Shown here piece by piece: positions 1 to 12,609 of a stretch of 64,000 bases of DNA. The stretch comes from Lytechinus pictus (lineage: Eukaryota > Echinodermata > Echinoidea > Temnopleuroida > Toxopneustidae). The stretch spans positions 33,196,401 through 33,260,400 of the forward strand of contig NC_087249.1 of the NCBI RefSeq assembly GCF_037042905.1, read 5' to 3'. Each line of letters begins with the position of its first letter. Position 1 is the first letter of the stretch. A program made the translations under genes and the position numbers. Under the pieces are notes generated by a model that worked only from the letters and a program-made list of their open reading frames with translations, was not told the origin of the DNA and ran no database searches.

Positions 1-750
1 TTCAATATAGCAGCAGTGCTGATTTTGAAAACTACTATAACTCGCACAAGATGTTCAGTGATACTTGGTTACTCTTATTTCCACGTTTTATGAACTAGAC
101 CAATACACTTATAGAGATATGATGGCAATTCAACAAATACCCCCAACGTGGCCAAAGTTCTTTGGCCTTACATGACCTTTGACCTTGATCATGTGACCTG
201 AAACTCGCACAGGATGTTCAGTGATACTTGATTACTATTATGTCCAAGTTTCATGAATCAGATCCATTAACTTTCAAAGTTATGATGGTAATTCAACAGA
301 TACCCCCAATTCGGCCAAAGTTCATTGACCCTAAATGACCTTTGACCTTGGTCATGTGATGTGAAACTCATGCAGGATGTTCAGTGATACTTGATTAACC
401 TTATGTATAAGTTTCATGAACTAGGTCCATATATTTTCTAAGTTATGATGACATTTCAAAAACTTAACCTTAGGTTAAGATTTTGATGTTGATTCCCCCA
501 ACATGGTCTAAGTTCATTGACCCTAAATGACCTTTGACCTTGGTCATGTGACATGAAACTCAGGCAGGATGTTCAGTAATACTTGATTAACCTTATGGCC
601 AAGTTTCATGAACTAGGTCCATATACTTTCTAAGTTATGCTGTCATTTCAAAAACTTAACCTCAGGTTAAGATTTGGTGTTGACGCCGCCGTCGCCGTCG
701 CCGTCGGAAAAGCGGCGCCTATAGTCTCACTCTGCTATGCAGGTGAGACA
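1..750 (+). repeat. Cassette repeat with ~163-192-bp tandem core units and a GC-rich hairpin end
   Basis: Tandem copies begin near 51, 214, 377 and 569 (each with ATGTTCAGT followed by ATACTTG), giving spacings of 163, 163 and 192 bp. Three units carry TGACCTTTGACCT (173, 336, 528). The array ends in a CCGTCG-rich tract (about 685-708). This is followed by a hairpin whose arms are GTCTCAC (724-730) and GTGAGAC (743-749). The same terminus recurs inverted at the right edge of the window. The left end of this copy is outside the window. The layout resembles core-repeat elements such as pearl or Tsp elements of marine invertebrates; that assignment is inference. Confidence 0.8.
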
Positions 751-777
751 AAATTACAAAGTAACTAAAGTTCTAAC

Positions 778-2378
778 CTATAGTGGGTGCTCCAGTGATT
801 TTACCAACTGGTAATGCTCCTGGGCTACCAACTGATGCTAACTGAAGTCCAGCGGGACGGGGTAGGTTGTAGTTAGTCTTAGGTCCCGCCCTCCTAGGGG
901 ATTCCCCATCATGAAGGGGACTTGATTTCCCTGATGAAGCCCCACTCTGAGGTGTGTCAGGGTCAGATAACGTGAAGTGGTTTTCATCAATATCTTCATC
1001 AAAGGAAAGTGGAGATGCTAAACTGGAAGTTCCGTTGGTGTGGAAAGATGTTGGGAACTCCCCGTTGTCCAGAAATCCATTATGATTATGGAGTACCGCA
1101 CCGTTCAAATCACCATTGTCATGTCCTGAATGATGATGCTCAAACGGATCATCAAAGAAGTATCCACCTCCACCCGTACTAGACATCCTCCTGTTCGGTG
1201 TTGCTTCAAGATCAGAGTCAAACTGCCAGAAGATACCAGGCTCTTCAAACTCAAACAAGGAGTCCTGTCGGCTATGAGATGTCGAGGAGAGTCTGCTTTC
1301 TTCAGACATCACATCACTACGGTCCAAAGCCATTTTCCGATACAAGGAATGTTTTGCATTACCACCACTACTTCTATCATCACTATCTCCTTGGCTTGAT
1401 TCCTCTTGACTCTCATTTGATTCATCTGCATCACTGGCTTTTAATTTATCCATGCTATCCACCAGCTCAACTATACTCAGATTCTCACCTTGGAAAATAT
1501 CCGCGAGTGACACATCATTATCAACCTCCTCCTTTTTTGCACTTTCATCTCCTATAGACATCTGTAGCACTTCTTGAATGGTGGAAGACAGTGTGCCTTC
1601 CAGTGCATTGTATTTATCGCTATCATGTGACCGGCTTAGAGGTTGTTCATTGGACGAGTCAAGCGTTCTCTTATTCTGATTCACATCAGAGGTTAATTCA
1701 TGGATGGGTGTAGATTCGTGACGGGGTGTGGTTTGCTGTGATCTGTTACCTATACTTGGTACGCTATTAAACCTAAATCGTTCACCTGGTCCTGGCGTCT
1801 CCACATCAGGGCTAAGGATCGTTGGTGCAGGGTTCAGGCCGTCGTAAGACGCTGACCATTGTTTGCAGGACTTACTGCATGCTATAATCGCGTGCCTTGC
1901 ATCAAGTAAATACTCTATATGGCTAGATTCAATATCACACACAGATTCCTCAGACGAAAGTCTGCTTGCTTGCGATAGCGTGTCACTGTCACTTGTCCTG
2001 CTTATATTGCTTGCAGCTGAGACTTCTGGAGTCTGTCTACCATGTCCGTTCTGTTGCATGGTATTGCTATCTATGCTGGTTGCATTGTTAAGGCTCTGAT
2101 TTGAACCAGTGATCATGACATGTTCCTTTGATGTCATCCTCACAGCATCCAGTGTTCCATTACTCTGAGTGTCCGCTACATCAGACATGTTACGGCTTCG
2201 AGATGACAGGTCTGTCTTGCTATCCCGGTGACCTTCCTTGTCTTTGGTCGGGTCCTTCAGTTGTTTGCAGCATACAGGACTAAGAGAGATGAACTTTTCA
2301 GCCCACTTGCCATAGAAATCAAGATCCTTGATGGCCCTTCGCTGGCTGGCCATGACATGGGTGCATGGCACCAGGTAC
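778..2378 (-). CDS. FHIP1: FHIP1 (FAM160A-like), coding exon 6, last exon in window
   Basis: This large exon follows the acceptor ATGTTCAG at 2379-2386. Its first base completes the Lys codon split from exon 5, giving ELILK then YLVPCTHVM. It encodes about 533 residues. The first ~40 (YLVPCTHVMASQRRAIKDLD and following, ending near SPVCCK) match the end of the conserved FHIP helical domain. A second conserved block, IEYLLDARHAIIACSKSCK followed by QWSASYDG, matches the human FHIP1B segment EYLREARRGVDRCVRACRTW. The remainder is a low-complexity Ser/Asp/Glu/His-rich linker, probably disordered. The exon is read to end at 778 at a GTTAGA donor. Without splicing the frame would stop at 773-775. 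I prefer splicing because the conserved FHIP C-terminal block with an LENMLQNSVYVN-like motif is absent, so it should lie beyond the left edge. Confidence 0.88.
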
Positions 2379-2821
2379 CTGAACATAAGATAGGAGAGAC
2401 AGAAGAAATTTATTACCTCCTGATAAAACAACCTCAATCATAAAAATATAATGCTAAAATATATAAAATGCCTAAGCTATAAATATCAAATAACTGACAT
2501 ATGGATAAGATCAACACTAAATTGAAAAAAAATCATGATCCATCCAATTGCATGAAACCGAATCTAAATCTTACAGAACATTATAACCTCTCTGGAACAA
2601 GAAGACCTATGGATGATTACATAAAAGGGTCTTGGACTGTCTTTCGTGTCGCTGATTAACTATGAATTGTCTGCAAACATATGTTGAAATTAACATAACC
2701 AAATGTTTATAAATGATGAAATATTTCATTCAGTTCTATAAAGTGGTGTCCTTTCCTAATCCATGCTCCAGAACTAGAAACATCTGAGGATTTTGTAACC
2801 CAGCAGCAATAACCGACTTAC

Positions 2822-2901
2822 TTGAGAATCAGTTCCACCATAACATCCTCACAGTTGACATCTAGTAGAGTGTTGAATAGAGACAATGTCACCACACAAA
2901 G
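2822..2901 (-). CDS. FHIP1: FHIP1, coding exon 5
   Basis: A short exon of 80 nt, too small to stand out as an open frame. Acceptor TTTCAG and donor GTAAGT flank it. It translates LCVVTLSLFNTLLDVNCEDV then MVELIL plus two bases of a split Lys codon. This aligns without gaps to human FHIP1B LCMVSLSLFRTLLNLSCEDV. It enters in phase 0 from exon 4 and leaves in phase 2 to exon 6. It encodes helices of the alpha-solenoid domain. Introns on either side are short (443 and 486 bp). Confidence 0.93.
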
Positions 2902-3387
2902 CTGAAACAATTATTAAGAAATAATAAATAAAAAAATTATTAGTACTTGCAATGGACTGTAAGTTTGAGTTAAGAAGTTTACTTCCACTAAATTACCCCT
3001 TTGCCAAAATTGTAAAAACAATGTCAATATATTTGTCCTATCAAAATAATCTGGTATCAAACAAAAGAACTTGATCAAAATACACAGTGTATAAAACTCT
3101 GATTAGAGAACATCACTACTTGTTTCACAAAATGCTCCCTTTTATCAAGAGTGTGAAAACCGAAAAGGGGGGTTTGAAACAGTCATTGGATATCTTGATA
3201 CAGACATGATCAATTGAACTACAGTATATTTGCCACACTCACATACTCAGACATTGAATACCCCTTGCCTCACAACCCATTCCCCTGCAACCCATACCTG
3301 TTGCCATTCTGGTGAATGTTACATTTTGTTTTGTAATAATTATTTAATGACTAGTACGTAGTAATAATTTGAGAAATCAAATATCAC

Positions 3388-3555
3388 CTTTGAGTTAGTT
3401 CCTATCCTGCGGATTAGAGACTCCATGATGGTTGTATTGTCATACCAGCCAAGGCACAGATACCTGAGAAACGCCCTCATGAGGCGAGGATCGGATATGG
3501 ACCGTAGGAAGATCTCAACGTATGCTGTAGCAGACACAATCTCCTCATTCAGATT
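3388..3555 (-). CDS. FHIP1: FHIP1, coding exon 4
   Basis: This 168-nt exon encodes 56 residues, NLNEEIVSATAYVEIFLRSI to IGTNSK. It matches human FHIP1B TSVEEMIASTAYLELFLRSI and the following ISEPALLRTFLRFL region, in the alpha-solenoid that binds FTS and Hook. The acceptor is AACAG just upstream in the gene (3556-3560) and the donor is GTGATA (3387 downward). Both boundaries are phase 0. The intron before it is about 17 kb. An upstream in-frame Met in the open frame lies in intron sequence and is not a start. Confidence 0.92.
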
Positions 3556-6500
3556 CTGTTTATTGTTCAAGGAAATTTGGAAGATAGACATAATCACTGT
3601 GAGTTAAAATGTGCTTTTAAAAATATACTTGGATGTTCAACAACCTTCCTACAAAAAAAAGAAATGTTGTCCATATTTTGGTCCAATAAAAAATATGCAT
3701 CTACTATTTGACTTTGATACATGATTTTGGAACTTTATAAAAGGTTGACTTACATGTACATGTATACAGACTATACTGTATGTTTATACAAACATTCGGT
3801 CTAAACAATAAAAAATATGTTTACATACACTTGAAGACACAATTTAAATCAAAATCTATATATTTTCAGTAATGAAAAAAAAAGGAAAAATACAAAATTG
3901 CTTTGATATTTAAAGCAAATGTAGTATGAATAAATTCAAACTCCAAATAAATGAAATCTAACATTCTATGAGAAAAGTTGAAATAACTGTCAAACATGAA
4001 AAAGAAAACACAAAAAAACTATATGTATAAATTGTCTATAAAAAAAATATCTTTTTCATGCATGCACAGTCAACACAAACAAAATTCTATATAATTATAA
4101 AAGACTAAAAAATATTTGCAAGAATGGAAAAAGATGCATGCTAAAAAGTAAAAACTACTATAGAACTGCCATACTTCTGAAACTTATTCACAGGAGAAAT
4201 CTGTTACAAAATTCTAATCAGTACATGTCTATAATTTACATGTCTTCTTTTATATATAACATGATAAATATGGAATTACATCAAATTGCATTTCTAATAT
4301 TCTGTATATACCCTCATCACTCTTTCTCTCTCTTTCTCTTTTTTGATATTGTATTCTGCTTTTGAAACCATTTGGTATGTATTCTCTTTCATATTTCTTC
4401 CTTGTTTTGAATTGGTATACGTGTAGTTACAATGCCAGAGGCAATTAGGATAATTCAGATCATTCAAAACCAGTTGGTATGTTTTCTCTCAATCCTTTCT
4501 TCCTTGTTTTGATTCAGTACTTTATGAACAAATTGGCAATTCAGACCATTAATATTAAGTTTACTTTTACTTTTCCCTCATTCCTTTTGAATAGTTGAAA
4601 TTGCATAGTAAATATATGCTATTATTAATTCAGAATGAAGACACTGGTAAAACCCAAACACTTTCAATGAAAAAAAAACTGATTTCAATGAAAATGCAAT
4701 TTTTGAAGTCAGTGCCCCTGCATTCATCGAAGTGAAGAATGATGCTCCGTCGTCGAAGATAGTACCATGAATGCATTATCTCATAAATGTGGTCAATTAC
4801 CAGGGAAACAAATAAATTAGAGGCAATTTTGTTCCAGGATGTCAAAGTCTCATGGCTGCGTTTGATAGTACGATAAAAAACATGTGAGGAATTCAACGTA
4901 GTGTGTTATGATTATGAAGCAAGATGCAAAAAGTGACATGCATTTATGCAGGAAAAAAGATATGAAATGAGGCAACATGCTTCATGCAAGTAAATCAAAT
5001 CAATTTTGTTGATAATCTGACTATTTCATATTTTATTTTAATAGCTCAATTCACTTTCAAGATAACCTGTAACTGTACTTTTATATCTCTTCAATAAAAA
5101 AAATAATGATGATACGCATCAATCAATCAAAATCTCACATTATATGTATTCTTCATGCAAACACTGCAGTCAGAAAGGGAGGTAAAACGAATATTTATAA
5201 TTTGCTCATTGATAAATCATGTCAATTCAAAGAAGTTTCAATACATGCAATAATTCAAAATTGCAGATTAAATTAGAAAATGGAACAAACCAAAATAAAT
5301 TGCAAGTTGGAAACTTAAAATGGTATCACTGGATACCCAATGACTGGAAGTATGGCTATTAATATCACTACATCAACACCTACCAAATCTGAAGTATTCC
5401 GCATGATGTCAGCATGTGAAAACTGTTTGGAGAGAAAATGTGTGATGGAATGAATGGCAAAGAATGACATATAAAACAAGGTGAAATTGGACACGAAGAA
5501 TAAAGATTGGAGAGAACAAAATGAGTGCAGCTCAAACATTTACTGAACATTGAATGTAAAAAAATAGATGTAAATGATGTGACCTTTGAACATCTGATTG
5601 TGATTTTGTAAATGACAGACTGTATTGTTCAAAGAGAATTTGAACTTCTAGAGTTCCATTATTTCAGCAAGCTTTTGTAAAGCGACATTAGACTGAATCC
5701 AAATTGGCATTTAAAACTCAATGCATGACTTAAAAAAAAATAGAAATCCCACTAGTGAAACAACCTCATACTGATTAATGTACTAAACTTGGTAAAATCC
5801 CCAAATAAAATTGATTCAATGAACATGTGCCTTTTCACAAAGAGAAGTCTTCATATATGAAAAATTGCTTCGAAAGTGCATTCTGGATTGGTTGGGAAAA
5901 TTGTGGTTAAAAGGTGAATTTGCTTTATACGGTAAATGGGCAGCATTTCTCTATTCATAAATAACTTGATGAATTGTGTATCAAAAAATGGGATTGAACA
6001 GTTTTAATACAAGGGGACTTTTAAAATAGACAATGTATATTTTCATGAAAAATCATTTTTTAGGCTCATTTTGAATTTAAAATGGAAATGAACTTTAAGA
6101 AAAATTATTTTCAGACTTTATAGTTAATTGACAAAATGGAAATAAAGGCCTTTTATAAGGGAATTGTGGCTGATTCATGTAGACAAGCAATAAACTGATT
6201 TCTGAATCCATGTTTTCTCATACCTACTCCATCCTCCTATTGTACTGTGAACCTCAAAATTCATGAATAATTAATGAGTTAACTAAACTTCAAATGGTTA
6301 TACATGTAAGTAATAACCACTTTCTTGAATTAATCTCATTTCAGGAATTCGTCATTTACCTCAAGAGATAATCATGGAATGTGACATATATCATGATTCA
6401 TGAAAAAATGGATTCCAAAAGAATTTGATCAAAATTTACAGGGGCACTGCATTTATTCCACTCAGTCAAAATGAAAAGTATTTTTATTTTTTTTACACAG

Positions 6501-6755
6501 GCTAGCTTCAATAATCTTTACCACACACATCAATATAATTAAGAGATTGGTTCAATCGCAGAGAGGTTATAGCCCCTCACATCAATTGGATTCAGAATCC
6601 AAAGTCACAAAATGGCAAAAGAAAGACGAATTAAAATGAGACGGGACTACAAAAAATACAAATTTATTACACATGTCCTTCACGGGCATGTTTAATAACT
6701 GGCTCAATCAAAAAGAAGCTACAGGAAATTAACTTCAAAATTCTAATGACTGGAC

Positions 6756-6937
6756 CAATCACACAGCCAAACACAACCCTCCCCGCCACCCTGGGATGTC
6801 CCGGTAAGCGGGGGATAATCTGACCACGGTGTGTGTCTGTGTGTATCTCACTCAGCTGCACACAGATAACACCACGTTCAGATTATCCCCACTTAACGGG
6901 ATATCACCCCGGGATCAGTGTCTGGTTATGTGATTGC
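6756..6937. mobile_element. Small foldback element nested in 6489-7570
   Basis: An imperfect palindrome with arms of about 75 bp around a GT-rich centre. CAATCACAC (6756) pairs with TGTGATTG (ending 6937), and GGGGATAATCTGA (6815 region) pairs with TCAGATTATCCCC (6880 region). There is no coding capacity. It was probably inserted into the larger foldback element, or forms a composite with it. Confidence 0.65.
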
Positions 6938-6987
6938 TCCTGTTGTTTTAATACTTTGATTTCTTTGTGATCAAGCCAATCACTATA

Positions 6988-7386
6988 GGCGGTGCTGCAC
7001 CATCCCGAGTTTGCTCAATCTCGAGATTTTAGCCCGATCGGCCCTCTTCGGGATTAATCTCGAGATTCAAGAAACCCCATCTCCACCATCGCAAGAAGAG
7101 CGATTCCTGCTCGAGCGAGGCATCGATGCATTATGGTCTGACGCCGTGAATAAATAATCCCGAGTGCGTCTGCACATACGAATTAGCGCGATAATTCGTA
7201 AAATAGCGCGCTATTTTGCAAATAATCCCAAGTTGACTTAGGATTGCAATCTCGAGATTAATCCTACGAACTAGCGCGATAATTGCGTCTCCATTGCAAA
7301 TAATCTCGAGATTGTTCAGATCGGGATAATTTGTCGGATCAGAAATAGCGCGCTAATTTGAAAACTTGGGATTGTGCAGACGGCCC
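6988..7386. mobile_element. CpG-rich TIR element nested in 6489-7570
   Basis: The ends are related inverted repeats: GGCGGTGCTGCACCATCCCG at the left and, read inward from the right, GGGCCGTCTGCACAATCCC. The interior is unusually rich in short palindromes, with TCTCGAGAT and AGCGCGCTA repeated several times. Base composition differs sharply from the AT-rich flanks. No open frame of note. Confidence 0.55.
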
Positions 7387-10300
7387 TTATGAAATGGGAA
7401 GTTTGTAAAATTCCATCTCATTTTCATTGGTCTTTCATTTGCCATTTTGTGACTTTGGATTCTGAAACAAATTGATGTGAGGAGCTGTAGCCTCTCTGTG
7501 ATTGAACCAATCTCTTAATTATTGATGTGTGCTTTGTAAACATTATTGAAGCTAGCCTGAGTGTGTAAAATATTGTTCATTTTGACTGTGGAATTTTTAC
7601 AGTACCTTTGTAAAGTTTGATAACTTTCTTTTGAAACCCAGTTTACAAATACATGACTACATTGACAAGCATATATTTATGTACAATACATGTGTACAGG
7701 AAAAGTGAAAGGTCATGGAAAATTTGTCAAAAGAAAATGAGCTTTTCAAATTTAATTGAAATGAATCATGACACTTAACAAATTATTCACTCTTTTTTTT
7801 AGGGGAAGGGTTCAATGATGGACATTAAAGACCTTTTATCTTTTGGCAGGAGCAGAAAAGTCAAAGTGTAACTCTTGTTTTTCTGTTCACAATTTGAGGA
7901 AGACAGGGTCGTTCACTCAGATTATTAGTTCTAAATAGGGCTCACATCAACACAGAAAGGAAATTGATGAAGACAACATTTTAAAAAGCAACTAAGATAT
8001 AATATAACATTTATAGAGACTAGGTATTTGGTAAGTAGTTAGTTCCTCATTTTACCAACAACTTGGCACCACAATCAGATTGGATAGATGTTATAATCAA
8101 ACAATAGTGTTATACAAAATAAAATATATTCATTAATGTTAAGTTAGTACATGTAGCTGCTTATACACACTGGTATATTAATTCCAATTTTATATTCAAG
8201 AAAATGTCTATTAAAGTTAATATACTGCAAATGATAAATATTTTACCCAACTGTTAAAAAAAGTGCATGTCACCGATTAGAATATGTGCTAACAGTGAAT
8301 GTGTTTGACAGCTTTGTTACATTGAGTGAGAAATGTTAGAATTATTGAGCATGCATGTGATAGGCAAATTTCATGATTATAGATCTGGAACATAAAGACA
8401 AAACATTGATCTTAGAGAAGATTAAACATGAGCATGAAGAAAGAGAAATCATGAAATATAAATGTGCAGATCTAACCAAGCTGCGTAGCTGGTTCCATTT
8501 TATTGATGAAAATTTATTTCTCAGAAATTTAGAATACATATGAAAGTGAAAGTAAGCTTCAAGTGCTATGGAGTCTGGACAAGAGGTGTGCAGCAGATGA
8601 GGAAGTGATCTTAATGCATTCTCTTGAATACAGACAACTACTCTGTATTTAGGACTACTAGTACCTTTTTACCTTTTATTTAAGACAGACTATTTTTATC
8701 ATATGAAATTATGAAATACTTCCATGATATACAAAATACATGCACATGTATACAAATGGTATATTCTACTACCAGTACAATAACAAAACAGTGTTAGTTT
8801 TTACCATAATGGATATATTTGATTATAATAACCAGCAATATTCCAGAGGTCAATTTGAGCATAATAAATACCCCCCAAAAATCACAATTTATGACCCATT
8901 TGATTGACAGGGAAGCTCACATCTATATACGGCCTATGTACAGTGTATACTTTACTTTAACAAATAATTCTGAAATGTACAACTTACAACTGAATAGCCA
9001 CATACATATGTACACTTGTTCTGTTTTAATCTTCATGTATTGTTTTAAAACAAGATTCAGTTTGATAACTTTTATAGATGTTGTAAAACCTACATGTACA
9101 CATAGATAGATTCTTGATGATATCCTATACCCAATCTAGAGCACAGTGTCAATAGTGCCCTTGAACTGTTTACATAAACCACTGTGCTGGGAAACAACAG
9201 AGTCATATCAAGTGCAGGCCTACATGCATGGCATGCATGCAATGATAGTATGATTCCCACTTTAAGTTCACTCATAAACTTTACACTTCTGAGCCCTGTT
9301 TGACCAGAGATTGTAGGCAATGATGAGCTGTCATTCACCGACAGTATTTATAATCAGGTAGGCTACTAGGAGGGGTTGTTTTATTAAAGAAAAGCATCCA
9401 TTTCACTGAATTTTTGGTGAATGAAATTATTCAGGGAGTTCCTCCACACGCTCTTTAAAAAGTAAGCCCTTGAAGGAATGCCACTACTACTACATGTACC
9501 TGCCATATAGCTATAAAGAGGGGCGGAGTCAGGTCAGTGGTAGGGCAAGGAAACACCCCTCTACTGGGATGACAGGGTGCGATGTCAGTATGATCTATCA
9601 CCATCTGTCAGTATGCGAGTCTCCATCATATCCAATTTGTCTCCAGGCAAACTTGTGAATCACCACAAAGTTGTCAAATCTCAAGTTTGTACCATTTGTG
9701 TCTTTTGCACTTCAATAAAAACATGCTTTCAAGAAAAGTTTGGGTATGCTCTGTATACCATTTACACAGGTCAACATGTACATTAGATGACCACTATTAA
9801 TTCAAGACAAAGGACTGTCAAAAATTAATATTGCCTATTCCTGGCAAAAGTGTTTTTACGGATGCATGTATCAGATCACCGTCAGGCAGGCTTTTTCTTA
9901 CCCTTTCCTGGGAACTATTATATCAAGAAATCATGTCCCTTTATTTGTCAATTATTTTAGTACAATTTATCAAATATCAATTTTTTGTTTTGTTATTGTA
10001 TCAAGAAAATGTATTCAATTTTATAATAATGAACAATGAAGAAATTGCAGAAAAAAATAAACAGGCTTGTACGTAGGCCTACAGAATCCAGTCTCTATTC
10101 TAGCAGTGATCAGCCTTCACATTTTGTAGTACAAGATCCTGCCAATGTATGACTCAAGTTTAACTTATATTTGCCTAGGGAGTATACTGGAATAACAGCA
10201 GAAACATTTATAGAGATGCACATAGTTCTGTACTCAGCGCTGAGCCGTATGTTTTGATAGCACTGGAACTGCCATTTTGCATAAAATTTGTATTGCTAAT

Positions 10301-11424
10301 GGTATTAAAAAAATAACATGTAGGTGGGCGCACTGGCCCACTGTGCACCAAACATGTATCATACAGAAAGCAATAAGAAATTTAAAGTTGGTACATTCCT
10401 TGTACATGTACATATAGGGCTACAAAGTAACTTGATTTCAGTAAAATCCTCGAGCTAAAAACCATAGGAAAGAAAACCTCCAGTTACACATTGAGAAAAT
10501 TGCAAATTAAGTCATCCAAAATCAATCCATCCATTGTAAAATGATCTTCTTTGAATGCATACAGTACATGTGTGATTTAAGGTGAACAAATAAATCGAGT
10601 AGTGAAATATGATTATTTTTCAATTTATAGTTCACTGTACTTTTAATATAGGATGGACATGTACAGTACTATCATGTTCATTTTGTGCCATAAAATGAAA
10701 TGCAAACTCGCATTTCACCAGAGTGTAGCATAAAATGACACTGTACATTTTACAGTAGATGTAGACGCATGGATTGAAATGGCCATTGACAAAATCAGGA
10801 GAAAAACTTCACTGGGAGTCTCTTGCCAACATTATGCATACAAGTACTATTGGTATTCTTTGTTATTCATTCATCTATAAGTTTTGATGCAAGTCTGTAT
10901 CAACATTCATGTACATGTAGAATCCAACAGGGAGAAGTTCCCCAAGGAATAATTACGTTGAGCTCATGCTGTGTGTTAAACCGCAATGATCAAACCGAGC
11001 TGCATGGTGAAAGCGAAAAGGTTGAATTTCTGCAAGGAAATGGATAAAATCCCTTCTGGCTCTAAATGAATGATACAAGATGGGAAGTGTAATGTCGGAT
11101 CCTTTCAGTGTATATTCCTTACATTATTATGACCAGGAACCTTCCGTTCAAAACATTAGTGGAATGTGGATATAGCTTTGCACATCCTGATCAAAATACA
11201 AACGATAACAAGGTAAAGTTTGGGGTGCTTTCCTGATTCCAAACCACTACTCGACCCACATGATCTACATGTACTACATTACATGTTCCATCTTTTAAAG
11301 GGAAAATCAACTATACCATGAAATAATAATTTGATTTTTGTGTGTACTTGTTGAATTATAATTTTTGCGATCAGCATCTGTTTGGCATCAGATGCACGGT
11401 TAATACCTATTAGGCTGATGCTAG

Positions 11425-11996
11425 CCCAGGGGGGGGGGGCCACTTCCATTCACGAGTGGATACCATGCGCGACCAGGAGATCTCAAAAAGCACCCTAAAC
11501 ACGTATTTTCCATATTCTGAAATTGCACCCCTTAAACAAGTATTGGCGTGTGAAACCCTACCCTTAACAAGTATTGGAAACAAAACGATACTATTGGCAA
11601 GTATTCCCTGAATTGAACCCCTAAACAAGTACAGCGGTATGTCACGGACGTCGGTCATCGGTTTTACCTTTACCTACATGTACATCATTGGGTTTAGAAC
11701 AGCCCAACTCGCGCAAATCATACTCTAAACACGTAGTGTTGACTCCTGGAGCAAAAAGTACACCCTTTATAAAACATTTTAGTCTTGATTTTTATACCCT
11801 TGCAAGTTTGGCCCTAAACACGTAGCTTTCCTAGCGAAAAAGATACCCTTTTTTCATTACTTTAGTGTTTTTGACACCCTTATTACGTTACGTACGTAAC
11901 GTACCCTATCTTGAAAAAGACATCCTTTTTAGTGTTTTTTTGGTCGCGCATGGTATCCACTCGTCAATGTAAGTGCCCCCCCCCCCCCCCCCCCCG
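11425..11996. mobile_element. hAT-like MITE with poly-G/poly-C ends (copy 1)
   Basis: The terminal inverted repeats are a G run, CCACTTCCATTCACGAGTGG then ATACCATGCGCGACC, and the reverse complement at the right ending in about 20 C. The flanks GATGCTAG (11417-11424) and GATGCTAT (11997-12004) form a 7/8 target duplication. The interior has short tandem-like words (AACAAGTATTGG, CCCTAAACACGTA) and an 18-bp palindrome at 11885-11902. Eight-bp duplications are typical of the hAT superfamily; there is no transposase, so that is inference. Confidence 0.8.
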
Positions 11997-12609
11997 GATG
12001 CTATCCAATTATAAACTTGAGAATTAAAGCGCGCATCAGCATTATACATTTTTTTATATACATGTACGCGGTATTAAAATAAGAGTAATTCATACAGGAA
12101 TCTGCATAAACCATGGACTTGATCAACCATGGCTTTTCAAAACCACCTTTGTGAATTTGGGCCATAGTGTTTGAAACAAGAGGCTAAAACTAGGCAGGCT
12201 GCCAGGCTCCATGACAAACAAGGATTTGCCTATTGATGGAAGACAGCGTTAAAACTTTTTTTTTTTAAAGCTGACCTACATGTATAACTTGTATTTTTTA
12301 AATCTTGAGCCTGACTAAGACACCGTTCTCATGCAATCTCATTATACATGTGCTTTCTAAATACTGGAAATCGTTTCAGGACACCATGCAGTTTCGAAGA
12401 TCGCTCTGCCAGCGTTCCCATTTGATCAGCCGAAACTGGTTTTCAAAACCACTTCATGTGAAGTGGCCTTGTTGCTATGGGAACGCTCTTAGTGGGGATG
12501 ACGTGTTTTTCGCCAAATTCGAAACCACAGCGTAGACCTTCTATACACAGTGTATACAGTAGCGCGCTCAAAATGAAGATCGCTTCCAGAAGAACAGTTG
12601 TGTCCTCAC

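Larger units (their letters stand above)
6489..7570. mobile_element. Foldback element with ~150-bp arms, carrying two nested elements
   Basis: The left arm (about 6489-6640) and right arm (about 7400-7570) are imperfect reverse complements. Key shared words are AGGCTAGCTTCAATAAT against ATTATTGAAGCTAGCCT, GAGATTGGTTCAATC against GATTGAACCAATCTC, and CCAAAGTCACAAAATGGC against GCCATTTTGTGACTTTGG. No coding sequence was recognised. The space between the arms is filled by two further palindromic units. Confidence 0.75.

Noticed and set aside
1..750. CRISPR-like array
   Set aside because: Units are about 163-192 bp, diverged and continuous, without short identical repeats and unique spacers; the context is an animal genome.
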